Part shown: one piece after another, positions 14,501 to 21,682 of the stretch
How the letters are laid out: each line of letters starts with the position of its first letter
Position numbering within the stretch: position 1 is the first letter of the stretch
From: a virus
DNA length: 24,024 nucleotides
Reading direction: 5' to 3' (one strand)
Virus record (IMG/VR): IMGVR_UViG_3300042937_001023
Span: 1-24,024 of that record
Position numbers and translations under genes: made by a program
Notes under the pieces: generated by a model
What the model saw: the letters and a program-made list of their open reading frames with translations, nothing else
Told to the model about the DNA's origin: nothing
The model's database searches: none

Positions 14501-15879
14501 GGCTGTGCAATGTCGATTGGTGAATTTTCAAGGAGCTGGAAAATTGGCTGATTCTCAATCAGCTCTGATGCAGCCATGATGCGCTCAGGATCATAATTTG
14601 CAGTGACTTTGTAGATGTTGGGAGTCTCTTTGCCTGCATACTCTGCAGCGATATTTTGATCTTCTGTGAGGTGAATGCCTTCTGGAGATTTCTTAATGTC
14701 AAACTCTTTAAATTCTAAAGGGCTTCCGTGATAGAATGTTTTAGTTTGCTCGGGGCGCGAAGCACCAGAGCGCAAAGCACCTGCCGGAGCAGAGCCGGTG
14801 CCGGAACCAAGCGTCATTGCGCCAGCGATCGTGCTTGCGGCGTCAACAGCCTCTTGGCTCGTTGGGTCCATCTCCTTCTGGCCGGACATTGTGTCGTAGA
14901 AATATTCGCCAGCACGCTTCAGCTTTCCAGGAATGCCAGCATTCCAGTCAAGGTGCAGTCCTTGATCGTCAGCAGTAACTGGCAAGTATTCGCTGCTAAC
15001 GGGCGGGCGGCTTTCTTTTGGTGCTGTGACCTCGCCGCCTTCGGCAAGGCTCATGTCCCAATCAGGATCGCGATCGATCCGCGTGTTTACTTCGCCGCCA
15101 CGAGCGCGTTGCTCTTGCATCATATATTCGTGCAGGCGGTCAAGCAGGTCGCTCTCATCAGGTGTGAAATGCAATTGCGTGTCGGATTGAATTGCGAGTT
15201 GCGGATGCTCATTGTCGAACTGAGCGAGAATCTGTCTTGCTTGCTCATTGGCGGAGATTGCAGAGTCTTCGACTGTTCCGCCTTCTGCCATCGGCGCTGG
15301 GCCATATGGCGGCATGCCACCGTTCATTGGGACTTCGCCAACATTCGCAGCGTAGGCGCTGCCGCCGAATGCTTTCGTTTTGGCATTGCCTTTTTCTTCC
15401 GGTTTGTCTTCTGCGACTACAGCGCCCGCGCCCGCACCAGCTCCGATGAAGGGGATTGCGGCTTTGCCTGCGCCGTAAAGCGTTCCTGGAGCTCCAGCAT
15501 AATTCATAATGTTAGTTGGGTCACGCTGTATGAACTTCGCTGTCTCATAAGCGTCCAACGCACGGCCAACAGGAGCAGTAACAGGATTGCTGTAAAGCGG
15601 CAGTGTCTTCTGTCCGTAAATAATGTTCAGTGCTTTTTGAACGACAGGTGCATAGCTGTAAGGCAAAGTGCCGAGCTCTTTCTTGCCACCGAACAACGGC
15701 GCATCCAGCACAACAGGGCGGCGCGGAGCGGTTGGCTCTGGCGCACCTTCAAATTCATAAGCATGGCGCTTCTGTTGATATTCGCGGATGTCGGGCTCTG
15801 CGGAAAGCTCTTCAGCAGGAGGTGTGATCTTTAATCCACGGAAGGGCTGATAAGGTTTGCGCTCGACTTTGTCGCCCAT
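11575..15879 (-). CDS. Polyvalent virion protein: two ART-like, zincin, transglycosylase
   Basis: This 1434-residue protein follows the portal by one base. Seen in order: an Ala/Gly-rich hydrophobic stretch (about 150-165); ART-like domain 1 (about 378-515) with FYHGSPLEF and GIHLTED; ART-like domain 2 (about 540-693) with LYHATPEIF, SHLGTEAA and SYIVYDPENLKYL; a metallopeptidase with HETGH at 934-938 and a likely third ligand in EMFAES (990-993); and a lytic transglycosylase (about 1088-1250) with Glu1102 in YHESRD and GLAQFTKGTW. A Pro/Ala-rich linker and a KKKKRRR tail follow. Polyvalent proteins with such mixes are known from phages and conjugative elements and are thought to enter the host with DNA. 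Inferred roles: opening peptidoglycan at ejection, then modifying or cleaving host proteins. FADGGAV-ALRLA-like peptides separate the modules. Confidence 0.85.
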   Translation of the reverse strand: MGDKVERKPYQPFRGLKITPPAEELSAEPDIREYQQKRHAYEFEGAPEPTAPRRPVVLDAPLFGGKKELGTLPYSYAPVVQKALNIIYGQKTLPLYSNPVTAPVGRALDAYETAKFIQRDPTNIMNYAGAPGTLYGAGKAAIPFIGAGAGAGAVVAEDKPEEKGNAKTKAFGGSAYAANVGEVPMNGGMPPYGPAPMAEGGTVEDSAISANEQARQILAQFDNEHPQLAIQSDTQLHFTPDESDLLDRLHEYMMQEQRARGGEVNTRIDRDPDWDMSLAEGGEVTAPKESRPPVSSEYLPVTADDQGLHLDWNAGIPGKLKRAGEYFYDTMSGQKEMDPTSQEAVDAASTIAGAMTLGSGTGSAPAGALRSGASRPEQTKTFYHGSPLEFKEFDIKKSPEGIHLTEDQNIAAEYAGKETPNIYKVTANYDPERIMAASELIENQPIFQLLENSPIDIAQPYTGERFHQALIRHLGSPEAATEYLRTSGIQGMSYPAKGHFSFYDPALLSIDPKDARPSSIAAPAVISRDEPNAVALRAGISFPEPLYHATPEIFHPSEIRSGSHLGTEAAARHIIKNFKEDMFDPGEAPPLRLLDYEYKPAGEIFTAKDNWLGLPAEGAILEQMIKRGIYKPKRSDLPKPLSQMGYADWSRVFPEIAKKKGISTIKYINDIEDAGKPSYIVYDPENLKYLGTYEGKKFADGGAVADALRLAKQGRMPLHQSLARTGYEDGGAAEPQIAGEVNTMPQPEKLDALSVLPHADAQLLDVGPYQRSMQSAIASNILKAGSAETNKLAKENWEAEHQENYLPPTDPQLIKEYEQSGTKVPLDVIGRIPEKGRGTVVDPEGRSGAPLYVAGTKPSGENVPLSPGQTADLARKLARLYSYKEPSAEKYGGNWEGITFPGPKRKLPFGMSQSAMGINRAITDDKKLPGIMAHETGHVIHNYLERYENPFAGLPPKAAKEIIKEAQQRLEDNYLPTKKRKDYVFSPQEMFAESVRAYLSDPALFKQKSPETAKYLRSIINTDPRINKLLFLSQLEKKQNAAAGGVVDSALRLARSKMAYGGLPEEYMDDDRYKAFQEVGGTKTDPRSEAIGRFLPKMTYHESRDRPTAGAPTSSAAGLAQFTKGTWRKTTAGEPEVEGKSREELNAMRRDPSEAGQQFHMRMAEKLANQNADMLEKRGLPVTPQNLYGVHFGGSHGLRALAAPERTPLRKIFSPGEINANRSVLAGKTAGDFRKFAQSAMSETPRGLPTDLDFKRSQIPSNRYEAMQTAMTGAQPTDQTAAIQPQQMAYAKPPQKGFSPDLMMPHSVPSAPSQPKYTARVPEMSAGSNPVVSSDRMPSAKMAPTPSAPMPTPSAPMPAQEAPATSAPSAPMPTQEAPAPQNSAPEGPNQDILQGIEQPFMHLPDFDFSGLFADGGAVSAALRLAKKKKRRRIS

Positions 15880-15880
15880 C

Positions 15881-18157
15881 TCAGTCTTCCTTCAGTAACG
15901 GAGCGACCTGCCTGCGTTCTTCAGCAAGGCGGTCTTCTTGCGCTTGACGGCGCGCTTCTTCGATATCAAGACCCTTGATCGCCATCTGGTTGGAAGTGTC
16001 GAGGTCTTTCTTTACTTGCTCGTGCTGCAGCTTATCGCGATGAACGAGCTCGCTTTGTTTCAGCCGCATTGTCTCAAGTTTGATCTTGCCAACACGATCA
16101 GCAACATGGTTTGCTGCATCGATCTTAAGCGCTTGCTTCTTGTTCTCTTCAGCAATGTTCTTGTTCGCAAGATCGGCTTGCTTCATTGCGATCTCGCCTT
16201 GAGCGTTCTGCGCCTTGATGCTTGCGTCCATTATCTTGGCTTGTGCAGAGATCATCTTCGCCTTTGAATCCATCATCTTAGATTCATCCATCGGCGGCGG
16301 GCCAGGAGGTGCCTTGCTGAATAAGTCATCAGCATCATCAATGCCGATCATCGACATAATGCGCTTGTAGACTGCCTTCTGATCGAAGGCTTGCGGGTTC
16401 TGCTGTGCGAGAGTGTAGATGGCGATTGCTTTTTGAATGCGCAGTGTCTGCGATGCAGTGTTGGGGTCTGCTTTCGGAACGATGTCTTTATTCTCAAGCG
16501 CTTCTTGAAGTCGCGCAACATCCCTGCTGAAAGAAGGGTTTTTGTTGCTGCGCCAAAGAGCCTGCGGATCGCGACGGAACAGTTCCTTCAGCAACGCAAA
16601 CTCTTTTTGCTGTGCATTGTGCATGCGCTTGTGAACAGCATTCAAGACCTTTGTTGCTTGTTCGATCATAGCGATCGTCGTGCCGACAGGCGCGTCCTGC
16701 CTGCCTTCACCAACAGCAGTCTCTGCCGTTCCACCAAGGCGCTGGGCGACCTGCTCAACGTTCTGGATGATCTGAACGAAGCCGCCCGTAACATCGCGGT
16801 AAGGCAACGGCATGAATGCTTGGTTAAGCGGCACACCATCTACATCCATCGGCGCGACTTGACCTGGTCCCACGCGGATGTTAGTCGTTTGCTGTTTGCC
16901 GGTCGATCGAGCCATAATGCCGCCCGGAAAATTAGCCAGCATGCCGTTGTCAAGAGCAATACGCCAAGCTGCCGTAAGAGCGCGGCTAGCATTGCCAAGA
17001 ATATGTAGAAGGCCAAGGTTAACACCAGGAAAAGCTGGAACAAACACGTATTCGACGAAGACTTCTTTGCGGACATAGCTCTCATCCCCTTCTTCCCACC
17101 AGCGGCGGATTTCGAGGACTTGGCGCGAATCCTTGTCGAGTGTTACGCGATAAGGCAGCGGCAAGCCAGTCTGCTCTCCGTCTTCTTCGTGTTCAAAGCC
17201 TACGAGATCGAGCTCGCAATAGCATTCATAGATTTCACGGTCCTGCTCATCCATGCCGCCAATGGTTAGCTTGGGCTGGATGCCTGAGATGTCGTCGAGC
17301 TTTTTGTCAACACGATTCAAGCTCGGTGAATAAACGCCGCCTTCAAGCGGCACATCGCGCCAAGCACCAACAAGCTGCATTTGCTTAACGATTGACGGGC
17401 GCATACGGGAACGGTGCGTCACGCGTCCGCATGATTCCAAAGACACAGCACCATCAGACAAGATGATGTCTTTACGGTCGATGGTTTCAGAAACAGGGCG
17501 ACGCTTCAGCGGATGGAAGTAAACTTTCTTGTATGCTTCGCCACCGTGGCCCAACGAGAAGAACATGCGGTCTGTGTCGGGATAATACTCAGGCGCACCG
17601 GAAGTCAGATAGTGATTGAAGTCATCTTCGAGTTGCTTTGATTGCTCATCAATCGGAACTGTGCTGTCGCCTTCGTTGGCGACTTTCACTGGCCCATCAG
17701 CAGGCAGCATCTCTCCGCGCGCATTAGCTTGAAAGCGCAGGATGGCCTCAAGCAGCAGGGGATGCGTAACAACAGAGATGCCTTCAGCGCTCGGCTCGGA
17801 CTTCGGCTCTTCAAGTTTAATGCCAAGGAGATCGATGCCTTTGACAATGTCAGCAAGGCGTTTGTCTTGACGTTGAAGATCATCCTCAATCAAGCGCAAC
17901 AGTTCGTCGGAGATCGCACCGAGCGTTCCGCCGTCAACATGCAACGCAAGGTTAGCATCATGGTCGGATGCTTCTTCTTTGGGGGCAATGCCAAGCCCGC
18001 CGAAGTTGATAGAGATCGAGCCATCGGGCAAGTCAATGACAAGCGCATCTTGTTTTAGCTTCACAGCATCAAGGTCGCCGAGATCGATGACTTCGCCTTT
18101 CTCAGGCTCAGGAGCTTCGGGCTCTTCCTGTTGGATGAAACGGAAATCATCGTCCAT
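15881..18157 (-). CDS. Portal protein, P22-like
   Basis: The 758-residue protein has the length and layout of P22-type portals. The N-terminal 120 residues are acidic. The middle holds the YYPDTDRMFFSLGHGG segment (near residue 192), VYFHPLKRRPVSETI, the RRWWEEG strand (near 345), and a stem and crown region with FPGVNLGLLHILGNASRALT (near 374-393), PGGIMARS and VGPGQVAPMDVDG. Residues about 622-758 form one long Ala/Lys/Gln/Glu helix, typical of portal barrels. The stop precedes the polyvalent start by one base, so translation is coupled. It forms the DNA-entry vertex and the packaging motor dock with the terminase. AAGGA precedes ATG 18157. Confidence 0.88.
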   Translation of the reverse strand: MDDDFRFIQQEEPEAPEPEKGEVIDLGDLDAVKLKQDALVIDLPDGSISINFGGLGIAPKEEASDHDANLALHVDGGTLGAISDELLRLIEDDLQRQDKRLADIVKGIDLLGIKLEEPKSEPSAEGISVVTHPLLLEAILRFQANARGEMLPADGPVKVANEGDSTVPIDEQSKQLEDDFNHYLTSGAPEYYPDTDRMFFSLGHGGEAYKKVYFHPLKRRPVSETIDRKDIILSDGAVSLESCGRVTHRSRMRPSIVKQMQLVGAWRDVPLEGGVYSPSLNRVDKKLDDISGIQPKLTIGGMDEQDREIYECYCELDLVGFEHEEDGEQTGLPLPYRVTLDKDSRQVLEIRRWWEEGDESYVRKEVFVEYVFVPAFPGVNLGLLHILGNASRALTAAWRIALDNGMLANFPGGIMARSTGKQQTTNIRVGPGQVAPMDVDGVPLNQAFMPLPYRDVTGGFVQIIQNVEQVAQRLGGTAETAVGEGRQDAPVGTTIAMIEQATKVLNAVHKRMHNAQQKEFALLKELFRRDPQALWRSNKNPSFSRDVARLQEALENKDIVPKADPNTASQTLRIQKAIAIYTLAQQNPQAFDQKAVYKRIMSMIGIDDADDLFSKAPPGPPPMDESKMMDSKAKMISAQAKIMDASIKAQNAQGEIAMKQADLANKNIAEENKKQALKIDAANHVADRVGKIKLETMRLKQSELVHRDKLQHEQVKKDLDTSNQMAIKGLDIEEARRQAQEDRLAEERRQVAPLLKED

Positions 18158-18179
18158 TGCTTTGTCCTTAAAATTTCTA

Positions 18180-18407
18180 TCAATGAGGGCCAGAGCATTT
18201 GCAGTTAAGCAAGTGTTCTGTCATCGCCTCATGATGTTTGAGATTGTGTTGTATGATCGATTGTTCACGTATCAGCAGCGCGATCTCTTCTGCGAGTTGC
18301 GATGCAAGCTCTTGCGGATTTTCAGTATTGCGCAACTCAACCAGGATTTGGTCGAGGCGTTCCTTGATCTCTTGCGATCGAACTGCGATGTCTTGCATTG
18401 TTAACAT
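18180..18407 (-). CDS. Small helical protein upstream of the portal, unknown
   Basis: The 75-residue protein (MLTMQDIAVRSQEIKERLDQ at its start) is mostly amphipathic helix through residue 60 and ends with LLNCKCSGPH, which holds two Cys and a His. It might be a small adaptor or terminase-portal accessory, but the family is not recognised. A GTG at 18410, three bases upstream, has better spacing from the AGGA site, so either start is possible. The ribosome binding site overlaps the end of tRNA-Ala, so tRNA trimming would leave it at the extreme 5' end of the message. Confidence 0.7.
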   Translation of the reverse strand: MLTMQDIAVRSQEIKERLDQILVELRNTENPQELASQLAEEIALLIREQSIIQHNLKHHEAMTEHLLNCKCSGPH

Positions 18408-18423
18408 CACACTGCGCTTTCCT

Positions 18424-18498
18424 TGGTGGAGCGAGCGAGAATCGAACTCGCAGCATCAACCTTGCAAAGGTTGCGTTCTCCCATTGAACTATCGCCCC
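18424..18498 (-). tRNA. tRNA-Ala (anticodon UGC)
   Basis: The minus strand folds into a full cloverleaf: acceptor GGGGCGA with TCGCTCC including the G3-U70 pair that marks alanine tRNA; D stem GTTC with GAAC; anticodon stem CAACC with GGTTG around TTTGCAA, giving UGC; T arm GCGAG-TTCGATT-CTCGC. The 3' ACCA is encoded. It reads the four GCN alanine codons by wobble. Confidence 0.95.
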
Positions 18499-18502
18499 GA
18501 AC

Positions 18503-18578
18503 TGGTGCTGGCGAGAAGAATCGAACTTCTGACCTACGGGTTACAAATCCGTTGCTCTACCGACTGAGCTACGCCAGC
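18503..18578 (-). tRNA. tRNA-Thr (anticodon UGU)
   Basis: The minus strand forms a cloverleaf: acceptor GCTGGCG with CGCCAGC; D stem GCTC with GAGC; anticodon stem ACGGA with CCCGT around TTTGTAA, giving UGU; T arm AGAAG-TTCGATT-CTTCT; encoded ACCA. The closing anticodon pair is A31-C39, a mismatch. It begins 6 bases after the terminase stop and is separated from tRNA-Ala by 4 bases. Confidence 0.94.
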
Positions 18579-18584
18579 GAAACA

Positions 18585-20327
18585 TTAAACATCATAGATT
18601 GGTTTTGCGACTGGAGAGTATTTCGATTCACTGCGGATATCTTCGATGATCTCTTCCGGACGACGGATGATATTTCTTTCACGAAGATACTTCAACGCTT
18701 GCGATGCTGTGTCGACCAAGTCATCATGTTTGACTTTAGGAAAGTTCTCGCATTGCGTTATTACTTTGTCTGCCCATTCCCTGTCCGGCGCAAACACAAT
18801 GCCATTGCTGAATATCGGCGACACAGCATATGCGCGCGCAACCTTGTCGAGGCTTCCGGGGTTGATGAGCTCAACACCCCACACATTCGTTCTGTTAAGC
18901 CTTTTTATTTCCTGCGCAACAGAGATGCCAGAAGCCTTAGACTCAACAAGCAGCATGTCAACATTGTATTTGTTGCATGAATCGATTATGTGCTCAACAA
19001 GTCCCCATTCTTTTTGTTGACGTTGTTTGAAATCGAAATCAGATTCGCCCGGTTCACGCAGCACATCAACGCCATGCAGCGGAAGCCTTTTCTCCCAAGC
19101 ATGCATAAGCATGACCGATGGCACTGTGTCTCTGTCGTCAATGAGGTCTGCGACTTCGCCATCACGACTCAATATCCTGCGAGCAGATTGTCCGCCTCTT
19201 TGCCACACGCCCCAGATAGTCAGCGCACTGGGATCATTCTCTTTCTTCTCGGTGTAAGCAGGATCAAGCGAAGCAACAATATAATCCATCGGCGGGAATT
19301 TGTGCGCGCCCGCTAGACCTTGCGCTCTTGCCATATCATCATCGTACAGCTGCCACCAATCACGCTTGATGATGCCGCCGCCACGAGGCGTTGGTGTTTG
19401 CTGGAACTGACCCGCAACAGCCCATGGGCCCATAACTTGTTTGTCGCGCTCAACAACACTGTGCGGGAAGCGCGCTTCAAAAAGCAACTCACCATTTTCT
19501 TGGCGCGGGTCTTCGTAACCAAGGTCTGTGATGCAACGCCGCTCAGGATCAAACTCCATCGGCAACATAACATGCGTGTATCCGAGATTCTTCTCAAGGA
19601 TAACGCCACTGACATCATCAACATGCAATCGCTGCATAATAACGACAATGGCAGATGTCGCAGGATTCGTGAGTCGCGTTGGCACCGCTTCAAGAAACGT
19701 ATTGATGGTGCTTTGGCGTTGGATTTCCGACAACGCGCTGTCAACAGAGTGCGGATCGTCGATTGTTACGCGATCGCCACGAACACCCGTCATGCTTTCA
19801 AACGCAACAGCTTCACGGAAGCCGGTCTCTGTGTTTTCGAACTTCGTTTTTGCGTTCTGGTCGCCGGTAAGTTTTACACGATCGCCCCAGCGCGTTTGAT
19901 ACCATTCAGATTGAATAAGACGACGCATCTTCGTTGAATCGCGAACAGCAAGATTTTGCGCGTGTGCTGTGCAGATGAAACGAAGATGGGCCATGTTGCA
20001 TGGCCCCCACTCCCACGCAGGCCAAAACACGTTCACCAGCAGCGACTTCATCATGCCAGGCGGAACGTTAATCAGCAAACGATTTATTTCGCCATTGGTT
20101 ATCGCTTCAAGGTGATGTGCGACGAAGTCTATGTGCCAATTGTGAACGTATGGCTGTGCTGGCTCGACGATGTGCCATGATTGCCGAATGAACTCAGAAA
20201 AACTTTCTTCGCAAGCTTCTCGAGACTTACGTAAATCGTAAACAGCTTTTGCTTGTGCCTTGGCAACAAGAATGTGCTTCGGCAAATGCAGCAAGGAATA
20301 TGGATCTATGTTGAAGTCAGCGTTCAT
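18585..20327 (-). CDS. terL: Terminase large subunit
   Basis: The 580-residue protein carries both activities of a packaging motor. ATPase: a Walker A variant in NVPPGMMKS (residues 87-95), Walker B in VTIDDP (187-192) and a coupling segment MQRLHVDD (231-238). Nuclease, RNase H fold: Asp355 in SLDPA, Glu462 in VESK and Asp535-Asp536 in KHDDLVD. The protein is full length for its family. It pumps DNA into the prohead through the portal and cuts concatemers. ATG 20327 overlaps the TGA of the 89-residue gene (ATGA), so it is translationally coupled. The gene ends just before two tRNAs. Confidence 0.97.
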   Translation of the reverse strand: MNADFNIDPYSLLHLPKHILVAKAQAKAVYDLRKSREACEESFSEFIRQSWHIVEPAQPYVHNWHIDFVAHHLEAITNGEINRLLINVPPGMMKSLLVNVFWPAWEWGPCNMAHLRFICTAHAQNLAVRDSTKMRRLIQSEWYQTRWGDRVKLTGDQNAKTKFENTETGFREAVAFESMTGVRGDRVTIDDPHSVDSALSEIQRQSTINTFLEAVPTRLTNPATSAIVVIMQRLHVDDVSGVILEKNLGYTHVMLPMEFDPERRCITDLGYEDPRQENGELLFEARFPHSVVERDKQVMGPWAVAGQFQQTPTPRGGGIIKRDWWQLYDDDMARAQGLAGAHKFPPMDYIVASLDPAYTEKKENDPSALTIWGVWQRGGQSARRILSRDGEVADLIDDRDTVPSVMLMHAWEKRLPLHGVDVLREPGESDFDFKQRQQKEWGLVEHIIDSCNKYNVDMLLVESKASGISVAQEIKRLNRTNVWGVELINPGSLDKVARAYAVSPIFSNGIVFAPDREWADKVITQCENFPKVKHDDLVDTASQALKYLRERNIIRRPEEIIEDIRSESKYSPVAKPIYDV

Positions 20328-20593
20328 TTGTTTTTAGCACAATCCTTAGTACGTAAATTCATAATCTCTTTCTTCAGTATACGGTTGTCTTCTAGCAGCG
20401 GATTAAGCAAATGTGCACGAAACACATCAAATGCTCGGCTAATTTCTCGCGTTGCTATGCGATAATCATAGCAACCTGTTTGTTTTTCTAGCGGCGGAAA
20501 CCATTCGAGTGCAAGCTTGTGGGATAAGATGCGCGCATTTTCTTCTTCAAGTTCTTTTATTCTGTTTTGAAATGCTTCTGCATCGTTGCTCAT
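20324..20593 (-). CDS. Small coiled-coil protein between the terminase genes
   Basis: The 89-residue protein starts MSNDAEAFQNRIKELEEENA, a heptad-like coiled coil over residues 5-30. A central EWFPPLEKQTGCYDYRIATR segment follows, then a second helix (LEDNRILKKEIMNLR). It overlaps both neighbours: TAATG with the terminase small subunit candidate stop and ATGA with the terminase large subunit start. It is therefore translated with the packaging genes and may bridge or regulate them. The family is not recognised, and it could be a DNA-binding or oligomerisation partner. Confidence 0.75.
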   Translation of the reverse strand: MSNDAEAFQNRIKELEEENARILSHKLALEWFPPLEKQTGCYDYRIATREISRAFDVFRAHLLNPLLEDNRILKKEIMNLRTKDCAKNK

Positions 20594-20997
20594 TATTCTT
20601 CCTCGCTGTCTTCTTCGTCTTGCACTTCCGCTTCAATGAGACTTGAATCGATCTCTTCGCCAGTTATGAGCTTGATGAGTTCAACTTCATTCATGCGCTC
20701 ATACACATTGACGTTGATGTCTGTCTGTGCGACAGGCTTGCCCCATCCTCGATCAATGATCGTCTTTGCAGCGTCCATGCGATACTGCAATGATGCGTCT
20801 TGGTTGCGCATTGTCTCAAGTAGAAAGCGGAATGCTTCTGGTGAATGGTCCTTGGCCGCTTGCCGAATGTCCTTGCGGATTTGCCTGTCAAGCAGCTCTT
20901 GTGCTGTGAGGACTTTCTTTGGGCGACCAGGACCGCCAGGATTTCCGGGCAAAAAACGATGAGGTCCGCGCTTTGGTGCTTGATCAGTCATCGCCAT
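20593..20997 (-). CDS. Probable terminase small subunit
   Basis: The 134-residue protein opens with a basic Gly/Pro segment, HRFLPGNPGGPGRPKKVLTA (residues about 13-32), like DUF5681-type N-termini of phage packaging proteins. A helical middle (AAKDHSPEAFRFLLETMRN) follows, then YRMDAAKTIIDRGWGKP near 72-88, which is frequent in small terminases. The acidic tail ends EVQDEEDSEEE. Position before the large subunit supports a DNA-recognition role in packaging. The start may be ATG 20997 or the ATG two codons on; the upstream ribosome binding site is weak. Confidence 0.72.
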   Translation of the reverse strand: MAMTDQAPKRGPHRFLPGNPGGPGRPKKVLTAQELLDRQIRKDIRQAAKDHSPEAFRFLLETMRNQDASLQYRMDAAKTIIDRGWGKPVAQTDINVNVYERMNEVELIKLITGEEIDSSLIEAEVQDEEDSEEE

Positions 20998-21028
20998 TTT
21001 TGTTCTTTCTTGACTTGTTCAGTTTAGA

Positions 21029-21154
21029 TTATTCTTTGTCCGTTTTCTTTTTCTTCAGAAAACAGTTCAAAGCTCCGCCATCAGCGCCAAACATGACGCT
21101 GCTTGAATCACCATTGATCTGGCGCAAAATAGCGTCATCAAACCAAGGTGACAA
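21029..21154 (-). CDS. Candidate micro-gene or NusG +1-frame extension
   Basis: In the gap between nusG and the terminase small subunit candidate, a frame +1 to nusG reads 41 codons from TTG 21154: SPWFDDAILRQINGD, then FGADGGALNCFLKKKKTDKE and TAA at 21029-21031. The end resembles the polyvalent protein C-terminus (FADGGAV, then KKKKRRR), which argues for real coding. Expression routes: TTG 21154 inside nusG; ATG 21094, giving 21 residues; or a +1 shift at the nusG end, GTT-TGA-T, which resembles the prfB shift site. None is proved. There is no better gene in 21001-21137. Confidence 0.4.
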   Translation of the reverse strand: MSPWFDDAILRQINGDSSSVMFGADGGALNCFLKKKKTDKE

Positions 21155-21668
21155 AACAGCTCTCAATCACAATCCGGGAAGAATTATGATCAGAGCTCTG
21201 CCATTCTAACTCCAAAACCTTTGTTCCGCAAAATCCTTTTACGTGCGCGGAAATACCTTTCATCGGACCTTTTTCAATCATGACTTTGTCACCAATGTTG
21301 AACATTATCTTTTGATCAATCTTCTCAGGCAATGCATCACGATAGAATTGAACTAAATCATCGCTGATGATGCATGGCGTGCTTGTTCCTGAATAACAAA
21401 CCAATCTCTTCACGTTTGTTGTGTTGCGAACAGCGTGAAAAAGGCTCTCAGTCATGACGGCTTGAAGGAATATATATGGACCGAAGCGTGAAAGCCTTCT
21501 AGGACGAACAGCGGTGGGCGTAGGACGCGATGAACGACGACAGCTGGGCCTAACTATGTCTATGGGCCTCCACACTGTGAGGCGAGCTCCTGCAAGCTCA
21601 AGGTAAACTTGATGAACGAATCCAGAATATGCTTCAATCATATACCAAGATTTTTTGTCATCAATCAT
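21138..21668 (-). CDS. NusG/RfaH-like transcription antiterminator
   Basis: The 176-residue protein has the two NusG domains. NGN (residues about 6-112): SWYMIEAYSGFVHQVYLEL matches the WYxxxxYSGxExxV start of NusG, and RFGPYIFLQA (61-70) followed by VRNTTNVKRLV matches the FPGYVFV and VRNTPGVxGFV block. KOW (about 122-150): FNIGDKVMIEKGPMKGISAH. Between strands, residues 40-60 carry an Arg/Pro-rich insert. NusG-type proteins bind RNA polymerase and raise processivity. At the head of a one-strand late operon it probably drives read-through of internal hairpins. GGAG lies before ATG 21668, 14 bases after the HNH gene. The C-terminal tail after 155 is unusual and the +1 frame stays open past the stop. 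Confidence 0.82.
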   Translation of the reverse strand: MIDDKKSWYMIEAYSGFVHQVYLELAGARLTVWRPIDIVRPSCRRSSRPTPTAVRPRRLSRFGPYIFLQAVMTESLFHAVRNTTNVKRLVCYSGTSTPCIISDDLVQFYRDALPEKIDQKIMFNIGDKVMIEKGPMKGISAHVKGFCGTKVLELEWQSSDHNSSRIVIESCFVTLV

Positions 21669-21682
21669 TTTGATTCTCCATT

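Noticed and set aside
14728-15834. A 368-codon open frame on the plus strand
   Set aside because: It lies wholly opposite the polyvalent gene, which has clear domains. The protein is rich in Cys, Arg, His and Ser with no recognisable motif, and no ribosome binding site was evident.
18423-18980. A 185-codon open frame on the plus strand
   Set aside because: It covers two tRNA genes and the end of the terminase gene, all on the other strand.
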